A DNA stretch of 64,000 nt from Bacillus sp. FJAT-50079 (GTDB lineage: Bacteria > Bacillota > Bacilli > Bacillales > Bacillaceae_C): positions 50,727-114,726 of the forward strand of contig NZ_JAGYPD010000010.1 of assembly GCF_018343515.1 (NCBI RefSeq), given 5' to 3'. The position numbers were made by a program, and so were the translations under genes. The notes beneath the pieces are model-generated. The model was not told where the DNA came from. It did no database searches and was given only the letters and a program-made list of their open reading frames with translations. Positions 1-8,136 of the stretch are shown here, in pieces. Each line of letters starts with the position of its first letter. The stretch's first letter is position 1.

Positions 1-1048
1 GAAAAGCAATTCTTTTCTGCGTTGCAGCAATCGGATATAACTGTGTCCAAATCGTCCAATTATGTTTGCGAAGCATCGGCATTAGTTGGAAACCGGTTAA
101 ATAAATGAATAATAATGAAATCGCAACAGAGAAATAGATATTTCCATAAAAAAGCAATAATCCTGCTGCAATCAGTGAAAGTCTTATGATTAATCCAGAA
201 AACTCACTCGTGCGAACGAGTGTCCTTGCAAATAAAAATCGATACGTTTGATCACTTCCGTACGGAATTCGCGCAAAAATAAAATCAAGCCACTTTCTTC
301 TTTTTACTTGTCCTTTTAAATGTGGGACGTCGGTAAACATATTAGCTGTTCGGTAAAATGCCTGCATTCTCCCTTGTTCTTTATCGATTAATAGTTCCCA
401 TTGGATCGGCTTCTTTTTTACCAATTCCCGAAAATAAACCGTAAATGCAGCCATTAAAATGACGACGACACCAATATACCAAAACGAGGCTTCTACAATG
501 ATAAAATACATGAGCAGTGCGCTAAATAAATAGCGGATCAGCCAATCATACAGCCAGATTGCGCGATCATTCATTTTTAACATGTACCAATGCAAAATTA
601 TGTTCCAATATTTCACAATGAGCGCAATCGCCAGGAATAGAAAAAATGGCTTAAATCCTTTTCCCGTTACTTGCGCATACATCGGCATGAACGCAGCGAG
701 CACGAGTAAAATAATGTATGCTTGCGTAATAAAACTTAGTCTCTTCCCTTTTTTAAAATACGTCTCAAGCTTTACCTCTAACGGCAATAAAAAAACGATG
801 TCAGCTTCTTTTAAAAGGGTTTGAATCGGACTTGCAGCAAGGAATATCGCTAGTACCGCCGCCATCAAAATACCTACCGGGAACCCAGAATCAAGCGTCT
901 TTACCCATTCCGAATAATAATATATTGCCGCACCGCCCCCAAAGATAAGAACAAAGAGCAAATGATCATTAAACATATATTTAAAATAACGGCGCAGTTC
1001 TTTAATAAATGATTGAACTCTTTCTTGCCATAACTGATTAATCTGCAT
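1..1048 (-). CDS. ecsB: EcsB, ABC transporter permease (3' end outside window)
   Basis: The frame opens at ATG 1048 (a second ATG lies at 1051) with MQINQLWQERVQSFIKEL and stays open to base 1, so about 349 residues are visible and the C-terminus is missing. The N-terminus is followed by strongly hydrophobic stretches, as expected for the integral membrane subunit of the Ecs exporter. The start overlaps the ecsA stop at 1038-1040, which implies translational coupling. In Bacillus, Ecs affects exoprotein secretion, competence and intramembrane proteolysis (family knowledge). Identity rests on position behind ecsA and on the N-terminal sequence. Confidence 0.9.
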   Translation of the reverse strand, partial: MQINQLWQERVQSFIKELRRYFKYMFNDHLLFVLIFGGGAAIYYYSEWVKTLDSGFPVGILMAAVLAIFLAASPIQTLLKEADIVFLLPLEVKLETYFKKGKRLSFITQAYIILLVLAAFMPMYAQVTGKGFKPFFLFLAIALIVKYWNIILHWYMLKMNDRAIWLYDWLIRYLFSALLMYFIIVEASFWYIGVVVILMAAFTVYFRELVKKKPIQWELLIDKEQGRMQAFYRTANMFTDVPHLKGQVKRRKWLDFIFARIPYGSDQTYRFLFARTLVRTSEFSGLIIRLSLIAAGLLLFYGNIYFSVAISLLFIYLTGFQLMPMLRKHNWTIWTQLYPIAATQKRIAF

Positions 1049-1787
1049 CATCGATCTCTTCTTCCTTTGTCAGCTGCAAATAAATATCATCCAATGTTGC
1101 ATTCGGCATATTAAATTGTTGTTGTAGCTCCATTAGTGAGCCTTGTGCCCTTATTTCCCCATTATGTAAAATGATAAAGCCATCGCAATAACGCTCAGCC
1201 GTTGCTAAAATATGTGTAGACATTAAAATGCCTGCCCCATCTTTCTTCATTCTTCCCATTAATTCAAGTAAGGATTGAATCGCCAACGGGTCAAGCCCGA
1301 CAAACGGTTCATCAATAATGTATAAAGGCGGCTCAATAAGAAACGCACACATAATCATTACTTTCTGCTTCATTCCTTTTGAAAAATGCGAAGGAAACCA
1401 TTTTAATTTTTTATCTAGCCGAAATTCTTTTAAAAGTGGTCCAATTCTTTCTTCAAACTTTTTTTCTGAAAGTCCGTATGCCATCGCAGCTAATTTCAAA
1501 TGCTCTTCCAATGTAAGTTCTTCATATAAAATCGGAGTTTCTGGTACAAATGAAAATTGTTTACGATATTCCTCTGGAGCCTTTTTTAATGACAGGCCAT
1601 TGATCGTAATTTGCCCCTTTCGTTCCTCCATCAAGCCAATAATATGCTTAATCGTAGTACTTTTTCCAGCTCCATTCAGGCCAATCAGACCGATCATCTC
1701 ACCCGCTTTTAAGGAAAATGAAATATCTTTTAATACAGGCTTTTTTGTATACCCGCCTGTTACGTTTTTTACTTCTAATAAAGACAT
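1038..1787 (-). CDS. ecsA: EcsA, ABC transporter ATP-binding protein
   Basis: The 249-aa product starts MSLLEVKNVTGGYTKKPVL and carries Walker A GLNGAGKST, an FSKGMKQK signature-like motif, Walker B LYIIDEPFVGLDP and the H-loop STH. The open frame extends upstream to 1862, but AAAGGG lies correctly before ATG 1790/1787 and the product then matches the usual family length of about 247 aa. It is the cytoplasmic ATPase of the Ecs transporter and is followed by the overlapping ecsB. It is divergent from hit, the classical Bacillus arrangement. Confidence 0.95.
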   Translation of the reverse strand: MSLLEVKNVTGGYTKKPVLKDISFSLKAGEMIGLIGLNGAGKSTTIKHIIGLMEERKGQITINGLSLKKAPEEYRKQFSFVPETPILYEELTLEEHLKLAAMAYGLSEKKFEERIGPLLKEFRLDKKLKWFPSHFSKGMKQKVMIMCAFLIEPPLYIIDEPFVGLDPLAIQSLLELMGRMKKDGAGILMSTHILATAERYCDGFIILHNGEIRAQGSLMELQQQFNMPNATLDDIYLQLTKEEEIDDAD

Positions 1788-1930
1788 CATAAACGCCCTT
1801 TCTTCTTTCAGACTTCCATACATGCTATTGTACCAAAAAAGTGTAATGCGTACACTGATCATTGGATGAAATTACCTTTATATATTTCTAAAAAAGCGGA
1901 CATCATAGTTAGTGAAGGAGCGGGGCAACA

Positions 1931-2247
1931 GCGAAACTGGGGTGGTTGTCGAAGACAGGAATCGGCAGTAGAAGCGGAAAGCACGATGAACATTGACATG
2001 GACATCGATTATCAATCTTGACAAACATGACAAGGGAGATGATTGCATTGGGCATGATCAAGGAAAATCGTACATTTCACTCATGATCATTCGATCATGA
2101 CCAAAGCGAAACTGGGGTGATTGTCGAAGACAGAAATCGGCAGTAGAAGCGGAAAGCCACGATGAACATTGAACATGGACATCGATTATCAAACTTGACA
2201 AACATGACAGGGGAGATGATTGCATTGGGCATGATCATGAAGAATCG
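1931..2247. repeat. Two tandem ~140-bp imperfect direct repeats
   Basis: Copy 1 is about 1931-2070 and copy 2 about 2106-2247. Both begin GCGAAACTGGGGTG and run in parallel through GATCGGCAGTAGAAGCGG-like sequence, ACATGGACATCGATTATCAA and a TTGACAAACATGACA segment to GGCATGATCA, with only a few substitutions and 1-base indels. Between them is a perfect palindrome (TCATGATC, 4-nt loop, GATCATGA; 2081-2100). No plausible ORF fits both copies. This explains most of the 600-bp gap between ecsA and hit. Confidence 0.85.
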
Positions 2248-2315
2248 GATTTTTCTTTAACGTTTGCCGTGATGGCAAATAAAGAAACTTTCCAATGTAC
2301 CCGCTAATCCCTTCA

Positions 2316-2354
2316 ACGTGCAGGGTTTTTCCATAAAAACCCCTGCACGTTTTT
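2316..2354 (+). terminator. Intrinsic terminator-like hairpin upstream of hit
   Basis: Arms ACGTGCAGGG (2316-2325) and CCCTGCACGT (2341-2350) are fully complementary, with inner A/T pairs, and a T-run follows on the plus strand. On the minus strand no T-run follows. It therefore looks like the end of a plus-strand transcript arising in the repeat region, or a leader attenuator for hit. Confidence 0.7.
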
Positions 2355-2413
2355 CACTTTCTTTATCGATATGGTACGATGTCTATGTATAAATAAGGAA
2401 GGTGGATTTTGTT

Positions 2414-2836
2414 ATGGATAATTGTATTTTTTGTAAAATCGTCAATGGTGAATTACCAGCGGCTAAAGTATTCGAAAATGATGATGTCGTAGCGTTTCTT
2501 GATATTAGTCAAATTACGAAAGGACATACACTCGTCATTCCGAAAGTACATAGTGAAAACATTTACGATTTGCCAGCAGAAACAGCGGCAAAATTATTTG
2601 AAGTCATCCCTGCCATCTCTCGTGCGCTTAATACTGAGTTTCAGCCAGAAGGATTGAACCTGTTACAAAATAACGGAGCGTTTGCCGGACAGGCTGTTTT
2701 CCATTTTCATTTGCATCTGATCCCGCGCTATGATGAAACAGATGGATTTGGCACGAAATATATTAGCCATCAAGCAGATTATAGTACGGAGGATTTACAA
2801 ACAATGGCAAAAGCGATTCAGCAAAAGATCAATTAA
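2414..2836 (+). CDS. hit: HIT family protein (Hit)
   Basis: The 140-aa product begins MDNCIFCKIVNGELPAAKVF and carries the histidine triad as FHFHLHLIPR near residues 98-107. HIT proteins are nucleotide-binding hydrolases of the Hint branch; the physiological substrate is uncertain. The frame opens at a GTG at 2402, but AAGGAAGGTGG lies 8 nt before ATG 2414, which is chosen. It is a single gene between the divergent ecs operon and trpP, as in B. subtilis. Confidence 0.93.
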   Translation: MDNCIFCKIVNGELPAAKVFENDDVVAFLDISQITKGHTLVIPKVHSENIYDLPAETAAKLFEVIPAISRALNTEFQPEGLNLLQNNGAFAGQAVFHFHLHLIPRYDETDGFGTKYISHQADYSTEDLQTMAKAIQQKIN

Positions 2837-2861
2837 TCCCCTTCTTTCTCCTCACAATCTA

Positions 2862-2942
2862 TGCTACAATATTCTTAAACTTTCGCTGGCAGCAACGAGT
2901 GCATGTCAGGAAAGCAACATAGATGAGTTGAGAAGAGGAGAG
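2862..2942 (+). promoter_or_regulatory. trpP leader with TRAP-type NAG repeat site
   Basis: An extended -10-like TGCTACAAT is at 2862-2870. Five triplets then start at 2920 (TAG), 2925, 2930, 2935 and 2940 (all GAG): exact 5-nt periodicity, i.e. NAG separated by 2 nt. They overlap the GAGGAG Shine-Dalgarno before ATG 2951. This is the spacing recognised by the tryptophan-activated TRAP protein, known to repress trpP translation in B. subtilis by blocking its ribosome binding site. Confidence 0.8.
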
Positions 2943-2950
2943 ATTTACAA

Positions 2951-3472
2951 ATGAATACAAGGGTACTTGTTGTTTTATCATTGCTACTGGGGATTGGTAC
3001 AGCACTTCATTTTATTATGCCAGCGATTATGGGAGTTACACCAGATATGCTGCTTGCAATGATGTTTCTAGGGATTGTATTATTTCCTGAAAAGAAAAAT
3101 GTATTGCTTCTAGGGATTGCAACTGGACTTTTATCAGCATTGACGACTGGTTTTCCAATGGGGCAAATTCCAAACATGATCGACAAACCGATTACAGCAT
3201 TCGTATTTTTCGGGTTATTTTTAATCATTAGAAAAATTCCTCATATTGCTGGGCTTACCATTCTAACGGCTATTTGCACAATCGTTTCAGGAGTCCTTTT
3301 CTTGGGATCAGCGGCAATCTTTTTTGAATTACCAGGTGGAGCAACACTTCTAGGATTGATTTCAGTAGCGGTTCTTCCAGCAGCATTGCTAAACAGTGTA
3401 TTAATTTTCATCATTTACCCAGTTGTTAAGACGGTATTAAAGAGAACGAATTTACTTGAACAAGCAGCTTAA
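2951..3472 (+). CDS. trpP: TrpP, tryptophan transporter
   Basis: The product is a 173-aa, almost entirely hydrophobic protein with about five membrane segments, starting MNTRVLVVLSLLLGIGTALH and containing TPDMLLAMMFLGIVLFP, TTGFPMGQIPNMIDKPITA and a conserved C-terminal segment. It matches the small membrane tryptophan transporter formerly called YhaG. The leader carries a TRAP-like binding site covering the Shine-Dalgarno, supporting tryptophan-dependent translational control. It is monocistronic and ends in a strong hairpin at 3476-3505. Confidence 0.9.
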   Translation: MNTRVLVVLSLLLGIGTALHFIMPAIMGVTPDMLLAMMFLGIVLFPEKKNVLLLGIATGLLSALTTGFPMGQIPNMIDKPITAFVFFGLFLIIRKIPHIAGLTILTAICTIVSGVLFLGSAAIFFELPGGATLLGLISVAVLPAALLNSVLIFIIYPVVKTVLKRTNLLEQAA

Positions 3473-3475
3473 CCA

Positions 3476-3510
3476 AAGAAGAACCTGGAAAACCAGGTTC
3501 TTCTTTATTT
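3476..3510. terminator. Bidirectional terminator between trpP and convergent small gene
   Basis: AAGAAGAACCTGG (3476-3488), AAAA loop, CCAGGTTCTTCTT (3493-3505), followed by T-rich sequence. It serves trpP and may serve the convergent gene, whose stop lies inside it. Confidence 0.85.
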
Positions 3511-3699
3511 TATCGATAGAGCAATCAGCACCCCGATGACTAAACAGATAAAGCCCGCACCTCCAAGTGTCATCGCTCTTTGCTTTAAAATCTTTTTAGG
3601 AGGGTAAATACCAGGTCTCCGTTGTGACGCTACATAATGTAGCATCCCTGCCAGCAGGAGTGCAGCGAGAAAAAAAATAACAGTTATGATCCCTTTCAT
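3505..3699 (-). CDS. Small two-helix membrane protein, unknown function
   Basis: The 64-aa product has a hydrophobic helix at residues 3-22, a polar loop (SQRRPGIYPPKKILKQRA) and a second helix at about 44-62. The loop is strongly basic, so it is probably cytoplasmic. AGGTGAG is well placed before ATG 3699. No family was recognised with confidence. It is convergent with trpP and shares its terminator. Confidence 0.7.
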   Translation of the reverse strand: MKGIITVIFFLAALLLAGMLHYVASQRRPGIYPPKKILKQRAMTLGGAGFICLVIGVLIALSIK

Positions 3700-3851
3700 A
3701 TGCGCTCACCTCAGTTTTGCTACTCCTTTTCTTTCATCTTATGCACAAAAAAAGGTTAGCATGATTGTGAGCGGGTAAAGTTTAATGCAGGATTTTTTTA
3801 TTTTTTGTAGAAAAGGATAGAATAGAGACTATGAAGTTGAGGTGATACACA

Positions 3852-4220
3852 TTGAATACTAAAGCATTCGCATTAGGAGTTTTTATAGGAAGTGCTGTTG
3901 GCGCAGCTGCTGCTTTATTAACAGCTCCTTCATCTGGAAAAGAGCTCCGCGGGCAAATTAAAGATTCAAAAAATGATTGGATCAGAGTGGCTAATGATAT
4001 AAAAGAAGATGCGTTGGATATTAAAGAATCGGTCGCAAAATTATCAAAAGAAGGTAAAGAAATCATAAAAGAACTTGCCGGCGATGTAAAACTGGCTGTC
4101 GAAGAATGGCAGCAAGACATTGAATCAAATAAAAACGCATTGCAAGATGAAATGAAGGAAATTCAGCAAACGATTGCCCAATTAGAACAAAAGCTTCAAG
4201 ATAATAAAGCACAGCATTAA
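3852..4220 (+). CDS. yhaH: YtxH-domain protein (YhaH-like)
   Basis: The 122-aa product has an N-terminal glycine/alanine-rich membrane segment (GVFIGSAVGAAAALLTAPSS) followed by GKELRGQIK, the YtxH signature. A long charged coiled-coil-like tail rich in Lys/Glu follows. It starts at TTG 3852 with GAGGTGA 7 nt upstream. Position between trpP and scoC matches B. subtilis yhaH. Function is not established; relatives are general-stress or envelope-associated proteins. Confidence 0.85.
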   Translation: MNTKAFALGVFIGSAVGAAAALLTAPSSGKELRGQIKDSKNDWIRVANDIKEDALDIKESVAKLSKEGKEIIKELAGDVKLAVEEWQQDIESNKNALQDEMKEIQQTIAQLEQKLQDNKAQH

Positions 4221-4221
4221 A

Positions 4222-4245
4222 CAAAGGCGAAATGCCTTTGTTTTT
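4222..4245 (+). terminator. Intrinsic terminator of yhaH
   Basis: CAAAGGC (4222-4228), GAAAT loop, GCCTTTG (4234-4240) and a run of five T. Confidence 0.85.
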
Positions 4246-4394
4246 CTCTTTAAGGAGTTTCAATTGAAAGGTTCAAATATGACTTTTTTGTAACCGCTTT
4301 CTAAATTAATTTAAAATTTTGTTAATTTACATCTTTATTAATTTTTGTTTTATTGGCATAATGATACATAACAATAAAAAGGAGAGGAGATATT

Positions 4395-4964
4395 ATGGGG
4401 GAAAAACATTATTCATTAATCGAATCGATGATCTTTAGCCAACGTATGGCTCAGCTTAGCAAAGCAATTTGGAAATCGATTGAAAAGGATTGGCAAAATT
4501 GGATTAAGCCATATCATTTAAATATTAATGAGCACCATATATTATGGATTGCTTACCATTTAAATGGTGCTTCTATTTCTGACATTGCGAAATTTGGTGT
4601 GATGCATGTATCAACTGCTTTTAATTTTTCAAAAAGGCTTGAAACGCGAGGTTTATTACAGTTTTCAAAAAAGGAAAACGATAAGCGTAATACGTACGTA
4701 AAATTAACTGGAGCAGGTGAAGATTTATTGTTAGAAATAATGGAAGATTATGAACCAGAAAACAACTCCGTCTTCCAAGGTGCTCTTCCATTGCGGCAAT
4801 TATACGGTAAATTTCCAGAAGCAATTGAATTAATGGCGATTGTTCGAAATATTTATGGAGATGACTTCATGGAAATTTTCGAAAAATCATTTCATAATAT
4901 TGAAACAGACTTTCTAGAAATAGACGGAAAAATAAAAAAAGCCAATGTAGAGAGTGCTGTGTAA
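4395..4964 (+). CDS. scoC: ScoC/Hpr, MarR-family transition-state regulator
   Basis: The 189-aa product is a winged-helix MarR-type repressor. The recognition region is around [20 protein letters not shown], followed by the wing [20 protein letters not shown]. It has the extended C-terminal part typical of Hpr (about 203 aa in B. subtilis). ScoC represses extracellular protease and other stationary-phase genes in Bacillus. GGAGAGGAG precedes ATG 4395. The AT-rich 150-bp upstream region presumably holds the promoter. Confidence 0.93.
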   Translation: MGEKHYSLIESMIFSQRMAQLSKAIWKSIEKDWQNWIKPYHLNINEHHILWIAYHLNGASISDIAKFGVMHVSTAFNFSKRLETRGLLQFSKKENDKRNTYVKLTGAGEDLLLEIMEDYEPENNSVFQGALPLRQLYGKFPEAIELMAIVRNIYGDDFMEIFEKSFHNIETDFLEIDGKIKKANVESAV

Positions 4965-4977
4965 CGACTAGTCTTTT

Positions 4978-5322
4978 TTAAATGTTTTTTTGAAACACAC
5001 GCATTAAATCTACATACATGTTTTGTTTTATGCATGCATCGATCACCTCTTCTACATTTAATTTCGGATTAAGTCGATGAACGAAATCCCTGAAAAGCGG
5101 CGTATGATATACGTAATGATCCGCTTTTTCTTTCTCCTTCTCCTTGATCATCTCTTCACAAAGTTTATGAAAAGCAATTACTTCTTTTTCATTTAAATTT
5201 TTTTTGATAATGAGCTGATCGAATTCATATCCTTTATTAGGCATCATATTTAACAATAGTTTTTGATGATATTCAAGCCTTGCTAGTCTTTCTAAAATAA
5301 TATTCAATCTATCCATCCCCAT
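4978..5322 (-). CDS. yhaI: YhaI family protein (DUF1878)
   Basis: The 114-aa soluble, mostly helical protein contains RLARLEYHQKLLLNMM and a Lys/Glu-rich centre (KEKEKEKADHYVYHTPLFRDF). Length and neighbourhood (convergent to scoC) match YhaI. Its function is not known. It has few hydrophobic stretches and no signal peptide. Only 13 bp separate it from the scoC stop and no shared terminator hairpin was seen. Confidence 0.85.
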   Translation of the reverse strand: MGMDRLNIILERLARLEYHQKLLLNMMPNKGYEFDQLIIKKNLNEKEVIAFHKLCEEMIKEKEKEKADHYVYHTPLFRDFVHRLNPKLNVEEVIDACIKQNMYVDLMRVFQKNI

Positions 5323-5489
5323 TTTTCATTATCTCCCATTTATTATATATTCTAGGTCTTTTCTCTTTTTCCTTTTGCCATTTAAACGATGTAAAAAAAG
5401 ATGAATTTACCTATTGCTTTTACAGCATTTTCGTCGTAAAGTATGAGAATTGAAACTAATATTTGTGTTACTATTGGAGGCAATTTTTC

Positions 5490-6029
5490 ATGCATTGTTG
5501 GAAATCATTTCACATTGATAAAAGATATTATTTTTATCGACGCTTTACTATTTCCACTTTGATTACACTGTTTGTTTTTATCATGTTATACGTTCCAATG
5601 CAAATCATTGCTACGGAACCATTAAAGGACCATAATTTTTTTATTTTTCTCTGTGCAATGGCCATCCTTTACCCGATTCATAAATTATTTCATTTAATAC
5701 CGATCGCAAAGTATTATGAACATATTAAATTTTCGATTGATATGTATTTCTATATATTGCCGATTATTAACGTAAGAATCTCTAGCCCTATTCCCAAAAG
5801 GCAATTTTTAATTGCACTTTTATTTCCATTTATTATTATTAATTCCGGCCTTTTAGGTTTAGCTTTTTTAATACCGCAATATATTCATTATATAACGATA
5901 TTACTTGCTTACCATATTGGAATGAGTGCTGTCGATATTTTTTATGTAAAAGCATTATTCTCTTCGCCGAAACATGCTTTAATTGAAGAGAGCGAAGACG
6001 GGTATGAAATATTAGTCAATGAAGATTGA
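5490..6029 (+). CDS. DUF3267 integral membrane protein
   Basis: The 179-aa product has four to five hydrophobic segments. A His-containing helix (AILYPIHKLFHLIPIAKYY) resembles the HxxxH-type motif of DUF3267 metalloprotease-like proteins, but proteolytic activity is not shown. The frame opens at TTG 5463; ATTGGAGGC precedes ATG 5490, which is preferred. It is flanked downstream by a hairpin terminator at 6037-6064. Confidence 0.8.
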   Translation: MHCWKSFHIDKRYYFYRRFTISTLITLFVFIMLYVPMQIIATEPLKDHNFFIFLCAMAILYPIHKLFHLIPIAKYYEHIKFSIDMYFYILPIINVRISSPIPKRQFLIALLFPFIIINSGLLGLAFLIPQYIHYITILLAYHIGMSAVDIFYVKALFSSPKHALIEESEDGYEILVNED

Positions 6030-6036
6030 CCATCAT

Positions 6037-6085
6037 GGCCCAGTCGTGAAAAATCGTCTGGGCCTTGCTACTGACTTTTCTTTTT
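6037..6085 (+). terminator. Hairpin terminator after DUF3267 gene
   Basis: GGCCCAGTCG (6037-6046) pairs with CGTCTGGGCC (6055-6064) with one T-T mismatch; T-rich sequence follows, though the immediate T-run is imperfect. Confidence 0.6.
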
Positions 6086-6162
6086 TGGATGTATTCTTCT
6101 ATCTTTTTTTTGAAAAATTTGCTATCGTAATATTACTGGGAGATGAAGGGAGAGGATGCGTA

Positions 6163-6342
6163 TTGATCTCCATTTTTATATTTTTTGCTATTTTTATATT
6201 ATACATATTTAATAATCTTACAAATACACTTTGTGTCGTTAGAGAAATCCCCGAAGAACGTCAGCCTAAATTATTTCGGACGATCAATATTTTAATTACG
6301 ATCTTACTCTTTTCTTCTTATATAGAAATTGTTTATACGTGA
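6163..6342 (+). CDS. Small two-helix membrane protein, unknown
   Basis: The frame is open from 6019, but that part would run through the preceding terminator. AAGGGAGAGG (6146-6155) fits TTG 6163, giving 59 aa: a hydrophobic helix, a short loop (REIPEERQPKLFR) and a second helix. The loop is conserved-looking and charged. No family was recognised. A strong terminator follows at 6355. Confidence 0.6.
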   Translation: MISIFIFFAIFILYIFNNLTNTLCVVREIPEERQPKLFRTINILITILLFSSYIEIVYT

Positions 6343-6354
6343 TCTCACCGCAGA

Positions 6355-6390
6355 AAAAGGCGGATTCCGAAATGAATCCGCCTTTTCATT
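6355..6390. terminator. Strong bidirectional terminator
   Basis: AAAAGGCGGATTC, 6-nt loop and GAATCCGCCTTTT (6355-6386) give a 13-bp stem with A- and T-rich flanks. It serves the 59-aa gene on the plus strand and the YjcZ-type gene on the minus strand. Confidence 0.85.
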
Positions 6391-6402
6391 GCCAGCTATA
6401 TA

Positions 6403-6495
6403 TTAGTAAAGCCAAGATGCACCTACGATAATCAACAAAATGAACAATACAACGATTAAAGCAAAGCCTCCGCCGTATCCAATGCCTCCACTCAT
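6403..6495 (-). CDS. YjcZ-family sporulation peptide (30 aa)
   Basis: Translation gives [20 protein letters not shown] followed by LIIVGASWLY: a Gly-rich head and one membrane helix. GGAGGTG lies 7 nt before ATG 6495. The [13 protein letters not shown] core is the hallmark of the YjcZ family of tiny spore-associated membrane peptides. It is the first of four members in this window. Confidence 0.85.
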   Translation of the reverse strand: MSGGIGYGGGFALIVVLFILLIIVGASWLY

Positions 6496-6583
6496 TTACA
6501 ACACCTCCTCTAATTCTTACTTTTTATCCTATTCCATCTTTTATTTTGTGTTAGGATTTTTGCCTAGATTATTTCATATTTTT

Positions 6584-6670
6584 TTAGCAAAGGTATGCCG
6601 ACCCTACGATGATCAGCAAAATAAATAGAACTACAAGCAACGCAAATCCAGAGCAATCTGCAAAACCCAT
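6584..6670 (-). CDS. YjcZ-family sporulation peptide (28 aa)
   Basis: Translation reads [20 protein letters not shown] then IVGSAYLC; GGAGGTC sits before ATG 6670. It has the same [12 protein letters not shown] helix as its neighbour at 6403-6495 but carries two cysteines and lacks the GYGGG repeat, so it is a diverged paralogue rather than a recent duplicate. Confidence 0.82.
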   Translation of the reverse strand: MGFADCSGFALLVVLFILLIIVGSAYLC

Positions 6671-6948
6671 TTTGACGACCTCCTTTTTCTCTTTCGATAC
6701 AGCATATGTCTTTATCGGGCGGGTTGGCTGAATCAAACGCCTATTTTTTAGCGATTTCATAAATTGTTTTGTTCCGACTTAAAATATGATATAGTAAGTT
6801 TTATGAGCTTTGAGTGTGGCTTCAAAAAGAAGGAAAAAAGGACAAGATGTGCGTTGATTTCGCCCCAAGCTTACAAACAATTTGTCATTTTAACCAGACT
6901 TTTGAACATCCTCTTAACAAACAAAAGATCAATCACAGGGAGTTGTAT

Positions 6949-7878
6949 ATGATGAAGAAGTGGATTTTGTCCCTTTCATTAACCGTTGGGGTCATCGGGC
7001 TTGCTGCTTGCGGTAACAATGAAGCAGTTGTCAAAACGGAAGCAGGAAATATTTCAAAAGAAGAACTATATGAAGCATTAAAAGATAAATATGGTGAGCA
7101 AGTACTCCAGCAACTTGTCTTTGAAAAAGTTCTTTCTAAGGAATATAAAGTCGATGAAAAAGAAATTGATTCAATGGTTGATGATCTGAAGTCTGAGTAT
7201 GGTGCCCAATTTGAGTTTTTCTTAATGCAAAACCAATTTAAAGATGAAAATGAACTTCGTCAAACGATGAAATTAAATCAACTCGTTAATAAAGCAGCAA
7301 CAAAGGATATTACAATTAGTGAGGACGAATTAAAAGAGTATTACGATACTAAACAGCCGAAAATTAAAGTTCGTCATATTTTAGTTGAAGATGAAGATAC
7401 AGCTAAAGAGGTCAAAGCGAAATTGGATGAAGGCGGCGATTTTGTAGAATTGGCCAATGAATATTCAACGGATACGGTAGCTAATGAAAACGGTGGCGAC
7501 ATTGGTTTTATTGCATCCGATGAATCTGGGATTGATCCGCAGTTTAGAGATGCAGCTTTTGAACTTGATGTAAATGAAGTCAGTGCTCCAGTCCAATCCT
7601 CTTTTGGTTGGCATATTATTGAAGTAACAGAAAAAGAGGAAAAGAAACCTTTTGAAGAAATGAAAGCAGAGCTTGAAGAAGAGCTAAAATCGTCAAGACT
7701 TGATGCAACTGCGATTCAAAAAGCATTAAAAGAGGAAATTAAAAAGGCAAAAATTAAAGTGGAAGACAAAGACTTGAAAACAACGTTTGACCTTCTATTA
7801 GCTGATGATCCAGCAGATACTGATACAGAAAGCAAGGATGACACAGAAAAAGAAGATAAAACGGAAGAAACAAAATAA
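6949..7878 (+). CDS. prsA: PrsA foldase lipoprotein (peptidyl-prolyl isomerase)
   Basis: The 309-aa precursor has a lipoprotein signal ending in the lipobox LAAC (Cys21). It continues with an N-terminal SurA-like helical region, a parvulin domain at about residues 135-230 (KIKVRHILVEDE, GGDIGF, SSFGWHIIEV), and an acidic Lys/Glu/Asp-rich tail. It is an extracytoplasmic, membrane-anchored chaperone needed for folding of exported proteins. The open frame begins at 6814, but AGGGAG before ATG 6949 and the signal peptide fix the start. It has its own terminator. Confidence 0.96.
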   Translation: MMKKWILSLSLTVGVIGLAACGNNEAVVKTEAGNISKEELYEALKDKYGEQVLQQLVFEKVLSKEYKVDEKEIDSMVDDLKSEYGAQFEFFLMQNQFKDENELRQTMKLNQLVNKAATKDITISEDELKEYYDTKQPKIKVRHILVEDEDTAKEVKAKLDEGGDFVELANEYSTDTVANENGGDIGFIASDESGIDPQFRDAAFELDVNEVSAPVQSSFGWHIIEVTEKEEKKPFEEMKAELEEELKSSRLDATAIQKALKEEIKKAKIKVEDKDLKTTFDLLLADDPADTDTESKDDTEKEDKTEETK

Positions 7879-7884
7879 CTAATT

Positions 7885-7921
7885 ACAGTAGCCGAGAAGT
7901 AATTTCATGGCTACTGTTTTG
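7885..7921 (+). terminator. Terminator of prsA
   Basis: ACAGTAGCC (7885-7893) pairs with GGCTACTGT (7909-7917), followed by TTTTG. Confidence 0.8.
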
Positions 7922-7964
7922 TATTTTTGCTAAATCTTTCGCCTTAAAAGGGATGTGTGAGCGG

Positions 7965-8078
7965 ATGGCTTGTACTTTCGGTAAAGTGGCTTGTATTTGT
8001 GGAGATCTGGCTTGTATTCCCGGTACTGTCGCTTGTTTTTGCGAAGATCTGGCTTGTAAATCATCGGTGCATTCTTAA
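7965..8078 (+). repeat. 21-bp tandem repeat array with an in-frame 37-codon ORF
   Basis: Five degenerate 21-nt units each begin GCTTGT (7968, 7989, 8010, 8031, 8052), alternating GGTAAAGTG/GGTACTGTC and GAAGATCTG-like ends. Because the period is a multiple of three, ATG 7965 opens a 37-aa frame with AC at every seventh residue (MACTFGKVACICGDLACIPG...). There is no convincing ribosome binding site. It may be a dispersed intergenic repeat rather than a gene. The stretch from 7922 to 8258 holds only this array and the hairpin at 8137-8196. Confidence 0.6.
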
Positions 8079-8136
8079 ATTGGGCGGAAAATTACCTTCC
8101 CCTTCATTCTAATCGAATAATGGTTTCCAGTCGGTA

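Noticed and set aside
1931..2247. CRISPR-like array
   Set aside because: Only two long repeat units, no short regular repeats with unique spacers, and no cas genes nearby.
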